Assembly (NCBI GenBank): GCA_045643185.1
Contig: JAZUKH010000209.1
Span: 1 to 14,835, forward strand
DNA length: 14,835 bases
Direction of reading: 5' to 3'
From: RGIG464 sp045643185
Lineage (GTDB): Bacteria; Myxococcota_A; Bradymonadia; UBA4248
Shown: one piece after another, positions 11,707 through 14,835 of the stretch
Numbering within the stretch: position 1 is the stretch's first letter
Layout of the letters: every line of letters begins with the position of its first letter
Notes under the pieces: generated by a model
Told to the model about the DNA's origin: nothing
Database searches by the model: none
The model's input: only the letters and a program-made list of their open reading frames with translations
Translations under genes and position numbers: made by a program

Positions 11707-12453
11707 CTAGCCAATCAGACTGACAACGTAAAACGGCAGATGAACCAAATGTCTTTGATCGAGACAATTGTTGTATTTCACCCGTTCCAAAGCAAAACAG
11801 GCGTTTTTACCGCTATCCGCATCGATGTTCAGAAAAATCTGATTATCAAACGTAAAATAGGCTCGAAGCAGCATCACATCTTCGAACATGATCTCTTTCT
11901 GATGCGGGTGTATGGCGACCACGCCGAGCACATCCCCCGCATCCGTTTTTTCGAGAATGCGCGGATCGCGACGAATCTCGTGAACAAAATCGATCCCGGA
12001 TTCAACATTCACGAGGTTTCGGACACCGGTGATCTCCAAATAGCGTTCTGGCTCACCTTCATCATTTTCTTCAAAATAGCGTTTGCCGATCAACAGCCCG
12101 TATTGAGTCTGTTTTTCTCCTTCCGCACGAAGGTGCTGCAAAAGGTCATCAAAAAAGTAAGGCGGCGCGTCATCGCCAGTCAGGTCATTCAAATAGGTTT
12201 CGTCATGCACCTTAACCTCCAGACGATCGTTGGAAACGAGGTGCTTTTTAAGAACGTGCGTCGTGATAAAGCGCTTGAAGTAGGAGCCGGGACTCTTTCC
12301 ATTTCCTTCCGATGACGCATTGGAAGATGACGGGGTTGAAGGATCATTCGCCACATCTGGACGAGCATCTTTGTATTTGTTTTCGCTCAAGATTTTGTCC
12401 GCCTGAATAACTAAAGATTGAAAACGCGCCTTTTTTCGAGGCTCGCCAACCAA
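11707..12453 (-). CDS. Degenerate JAB/MPN-like domain protein
   Basis: A 248-aa soluble protein. A basic N-terminus (GEPRKKARFQ) is followed by a disordered Ser/Pro/Asn stretch (about 38-55). The C-terminal ~150 residues follow the order of a JAB/MPN metalloprotease fold: QYGLLIGKRYF, a strand pair, FVHEIRRDP, then GDVLGVVAIHPHQKEIMFED. In true JAMM enzymes the last segment is H.HP...S..D and a Glu precedes GLL.G. Here the first His is Ala and the Glu position is Thr or Gln, so zinc peptidase activity is unlikely and a binding or scaffold role is inferred. The start is unsettled: the frame opens at a TTG with no ribosome site, just after an in-frame stop at 12466-12468, and no ATG lies before the conserved part. 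It sits 61 bp after glgX and 63 bp before eno. Confidence 0.6.
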   Translation of the reverse strand: MVGEPRKKARFQSLVIQADKILSENKYKDARPDVANDPSTPSSSNASSEGNGKSPGSYFKRFITTHVLKKHLVSNDRLEVKVHDETYLNDLTGDDAPPYFFDDLLQHLRAEGEKQTQYGLLIGKRYFEENDEGEPERYLEITGVRNLVNVESGIDFVHEIRRDPRILEKTDAGDVLGVVAIHPHQKEIMFEDVMLLRAYFTFDNQIFLNIDADSGKNACFALERVKYNNCLDQRHLVHLPFYVVSLIG

Positions 12454-12514
12454 TTTTACAATTTTTTACTGTTAAAATTCAGTCACTTACATCAACATTC
12501 AAATCATTTTTTGA

Positions 12515-14617
12515 TCAAATCGAGATGAGAACACGCACCGAATCAGGCTGCACGACAAAATGATTTTCACGCACGAGCGAAGCCTGATCGAGACTCACAA
12601 AGTCATTCGGTGCCTCAAGCGACGTATCGATCAAAGCATACCACCGTCGGCGCGTCAACTCGAACGTGAGCGGCTCGCGCCATGCGTTCATCGCCACAAA
12701 GAAGCGCGGTTCGCGCGGCCCATCCATAAGTTCGACCGCCAACGAATGCGACCATCCGCGGTAATCGGGACGGCCTAAATTTACGCCATGAAAACGCAAA
12801 TTGTCGAGTTTCTCGCGAATATTGAGCGGCGTCGCAAACATCGTCTGACGCAGAGCCTTAAAGTCGCGTCGCAACGCCGTCAATTTTTGCACGAACGCCA
12901 ACATCTCACGACTTTCTGGGGTTTCCCCCCAGTCTACCCACGACAGCGGACTATCCTGACAAAAGCCGTTGTTATTGCCCTGCTGCGTTCGCCAGATTTC
13001 GTCGCCTCCGAGGATCATCGGCGTACCGCGCGAAATAAACAGCGTCGTGAACATGTTTTTCGCGCGCACCAGACGTTTTCGACGAATGACCGGATCATTC
13101 GTTTCGCCCTCCACGCCCATATTACAGCTCAAATTATCGTCAGAACCGTCGCGATTCTGTTCGCCATTGCGTTCATTATGTTTGTGGTTATAACTGACGA
13201 GATCCCGCAGCGTGAAACCGTCGTGCGCCGTCAAAAAGTTAATGCTCTGTGAGGCATTCTGTTTTTCGCCAAACAGGTCTTTGCTGCCTGCTATTCGACG
13301 CGCCAGACCAAGCACCGTATTGTCATCGGCTCGCCAAAACCGTCGCACGTCATCGCGGAACATACCGTTCCACTCGGCCCATCCGCCGGGGAAACGTCCA
13401 ACTTTGTAAAGTCCTGCGGCATCCCAGGCTTCCGCGATCAACTTGCACCCACGCAGGACCGGATCCGCAGCAATATCGCTCAGCAGCCCAAGATCCGGGT
13501 CACCGATCCACTCACCCTTATTGGAACGTCCCAGAATTGTCGCCAGGTCGAAGCGGAAACCATCCACATGCATCTCGACCAACCAGTACCGCAGACAATC
13601 CAAAATCAGGTGTTTCATGAGCGGGTGATTGCAGTTCATGGTGTTGCCGCAACCGGTATAGTTAGCGTACTTACCACGCTCGTCTTTCATGTAATAAACA
13701 GCGTTGTCCAGACCCTTAAAAACAATGGTCGGGCCCAACTCATTGCCTTCGCCGCTGTGGTTAAAAACGACGTCCAGGATGACCTCTATCCCAGCCTCAT
13801 GGAACGCACGCACCATGTCACGGAATTCGGCGACGACCCCACCCGGCTCTGTTGCGTGCGCGTAAGCACGGTGCGGAGCAAAGAAGCCGATCGTCGCGTA
13901 TCCCCAATAATTTTTGTGACGCTCGCCCGTGACCGGGTCAACGAGCGTCGGCGGTTCCAACGCATTAAACTGGGCGACAGGCAGCAACTCGACAGTCGTC
14001 ACGCCCAAACCTTTAAGGTGAGGGATCTTGGCGATCAGACCACGGTAGGTGCCAGCAAACTCGTTTTGACTGGAAGGCGATGCCGTCATACCTTTCACAT
14101 GACATTCATAAATCACACTGTCTTCCAACGCATATCGTGGTCGGACTTCGGTGTCCCAATCCACCTCACCAGACGCCACCGCGACAGACTTGGCAGTCAC
14201 ACCGACGCTGTCCAGCTTCGAAAACGAATGATCTTTCAAGGACGATTCGCGGTTGTAGCCATAGAGCGCCGGCGAAAACATATCAAAATCACCGACGATC
14301 TCACGCGCGTAGGGATCGACCAAAAGCTTATTCACATTAAAACGGTGACCAATTCTTGGCTGATAAGGACCATCCACGCGCCAACCGTAAAGCTGACCAT
14401 GTTTGAGACCACGCACGAATATGTGCCAAATGTCGCCCGTACGATGACGACGCGCATCCAGACAAAGACGAGCAGAAGGCGTCGTCGCTTCCGGCGAATC
14501 GAACAAGTCGAGCCAAACTGTCTCAGCATGCCGAGAAAACACCGCGAAATTGATACCATCCGCCATCACAGTCGCGCCTAACGGCATCGGCTGACCGATC
14601 GATGCTTCAAACTGCAT
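12515..14617 (-). CDS. glgX: Glycogen debranching enzyme, isoamylase type (GlgX/TreX)
   Basis: A 700-aa GH13 enzyme that hydrolyses alpha-1,6 branch linkages in glycogen or limit dextrin in the cytoplasm, working with glycogen phosphorylase. Residues ~10-110 are the N-terminal CBM48 domain (GATVMADGINFAVFSRHAE, then YGWRVDGPY). The catalytic barrel carries all GH13 regions: DVVFNH (D282-H287), the nucleophile D357 in GFRFDLATILGR, the general acid E396 in LIAEAWD, and the transition-state Asp466 in FLTAHDGFTLRDLVSYN. RGTPMILGGDEIWRTQQGNNN is typical of the GlgX/isoamylase group. A C-terminal beta domain follows. Length matches archaeal and myxobacterial TreX/GlgX better than the 657-aa E. coli enzyme. 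GGGAG eight bases before the ATG supports the start. No other glycogen gene is visible in the window. Confidence 0.93.
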   Translation of the reverse strand: MQFEASIGQPMPLGATVMADGINFAVFSRHAETVWLDLFDSPEATTPSARLCLDARRHRTGDIWHIFVRGLKHGQLYGWRVDGPYQPRIGHRFNVNKLLVDPYAREIVGDFDMFSPALYGYNRESSLKDHSFSKLDSVGVTAKSVAVASGEVDWDTEVRPRYALEDSVIYECHVKGMTASPSSQNEFAGTYRGLIAKIPHLKGLGVTTVELLPVAQFNALEPPTLVDPVTGERHKNYWGYATIGFFAPHRAYAHATEPGGVVAEFRDMVRAFHEAGIEVILDVVFNHSGEGNELGPTIVFKGLDNAVYYMKDERGKYANYTGCGNTMNCNHPLMKHLILDCLRYWLVEMHVDGFRFDLATILGRSNKGEWIGDPDLGLLSDIAADPVLRGCKLIAEAWDAAGLYKVGRFPGGWAEWNGMFRDDVRRFWRADDNTVLGLARRIAGSKDLFGEKQNASQSINFLTAHDGFTLRDLVSYNHKHNERNGEQNRDGSDDNLSCNMGVEGETNDPVIRRKRLVRAKNMFTTLFISRGTPMILGGDEIWRTQQGNNNGFCQDSPLSWVDWGETPESREMLAFVQKLTALRRDFKALRQTMFATPLNIREKLDNLRFHGVNLGRPDYRGWSHSLAVELMDGPREPRFFVAMNAWREPLTFELTRRRWYALIDTSLEAPNDFVSLDQASLVRENHFVVQPDSVRVLISI

Positions 14618-14718
14618 TCAAATATCTCCCATAGTCGTCGACGTAAAAAGGGAACATGACAAAATTGAATACATACCCAAATTTTTGCGTTGCGACCATA
14701 ATCAAACCAAAAATTACG

Positions 14719-14768
14719 CCGTCCAATTGACGGACTGACTGGTTTTCAGCCTGTCCAAACACGGACGG
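14719..14768. repeat. Nested inverted repeats between glgX and the tRNA
   Basis: CCGTCC (14719-14724) pairs with GGACGG (14763-14768). Inside, GGAC (14732-14735) pairs with GTCC (14753-14756), closing over CTG-GTTTT-CAG. An alternative hairpin CCGTC-CAATT-GACGG (14719-14733) competes with it. The site lies 100-150 bases upstream of glgX on the minus strand and 5 bases past the tRNA terminator. The remainder of 14618-14718 shows no convincing promoter. It could be a regulatory structure or a remnant repeat. Confidence 0.4.
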
Positions 14769-14772
14769 TGCC

Positions 14773-14805
14773 AAAAAAAAAGCGCCAGGAAAAACCTGAC
14801 GCTTT
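14773..14805 (-). terminator. Rho-independent terminator of the tRNA gene
   Basis: On the minus strand AAAGCGTCAGG-TTTTT-CCTGGCGCTTT forms an 11-bp stem with one G-U pair, followed by a run of T (nine A on the plus strand, 14773-14781). It starts five bases after the predicted tRNA 3' end. Confidence 0.9.
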
Positions 14806-14809
14806 CGAG

Positions 14810-14835
14810 TGGCAAGGGACGGAATCGAACCGCCG
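14810..14835 (-). tRNA. tRNA 3' end, cut by the window edge (isotype not determinable)
   Basis: Reading the minus strand from the edge, the sequence contains a T arm (GGCGG-TTCGATT-CCGTC, with one G-U pair), then the seven-base acceptor strand CCTTGCC and discriminator A at 14810. The next bases are CTC, so the CCA end appears not to be encoded. The 5' half and anticodon lie outside the window, so the amino acid cannot be stated. The strong terminator that follows supports an RNA gene. Confidence 0.85.

Noticed and set aside
13568..14581. 337-aa plus-strand open frame opposite glgX
   Set aside because: It is antisense to an unmistakable GH13 enzyme with all catalytic motifs and shows no recognisable protein motif.

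Overview
This window probably comes from a gut-associated or otherwise host-associated member of the Myxococcota/Bradymonadota (old Deltaproteobacteria). The argument is by family. An 817-aa lipoprotein carries eleven DUF4215-type 'Myxococcus cysteine-rich' repeats. A 726-aa secreted protein is built from carboxypeptidase-regulatory-like beta-sandwiches. A 632-aa lipoprotein ends in a DUF6273 domain, which is common in gut metagenomes. Taxonomy is inferred from domain content only. All complete protein genes lie on the minus strand; the only plus-strand coding sequence is a decayed transposon.

Layout, left to right. (1) About 1-986: a dead IS66-family element. It has a frameshifted tnpA, the first 36 codons of tnpB, and the C-terminal third of tnpC (itself frameshifted), followed by a rho-independent terminator. 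(2) 1087-6816: three consecutive minus-strand lipoprotein genes. All have a signal peptide, a Cys followed by acidic residues, a low-complexity or Cys-rich stalk, and in two cases a recognisable C-terminal head (DUF6273; an endonuclease/exonuclease/phosphatase fold). They contain several in-frame tandem repeats (2 x 45 bp, 12 x 21 bp, 4 x 108 bp) and the only three G/C homopolymers of 7 or more that I noticed in the window, so they look like variable surface proteins. (3) 6933-9113: a secreted or membrane-anchored multi-domain beta-sandwich protein with a PDZ-like tail. (4) 9293-14617: a more housekeeping, higher-GC block of glgX (glycogen debranching enzyme), a protein with a degenerate JAB/MPN-like fold, eno (enolase), and an unrecognised 355-aa protein whose start codon overlaps the eno stop (TAATG). 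(5) The right edge cuts into a tRNA gene on the minus strand, with a strong terminator directly after it.

How the genes work together: glgX and eno are both central carbon genes (glycogen breakdown and lower glycolysis), and the short spacers (61 and 63 bp) allow a common transcript through the MPN-like gene, but no pathway link is proven. The lipoproteins look like independent envelope or surface proteins with a shared export route. The best candidates for new biology are the EEP-headed, phase-variable-looking lipoprotein with its structured leader, the MPN-like pseudoenzyme between glgX and eno, and the eno-coupled unknown protein. I see no CRISPR array, phage, toxin-antitoxin pair or recognised defence system.
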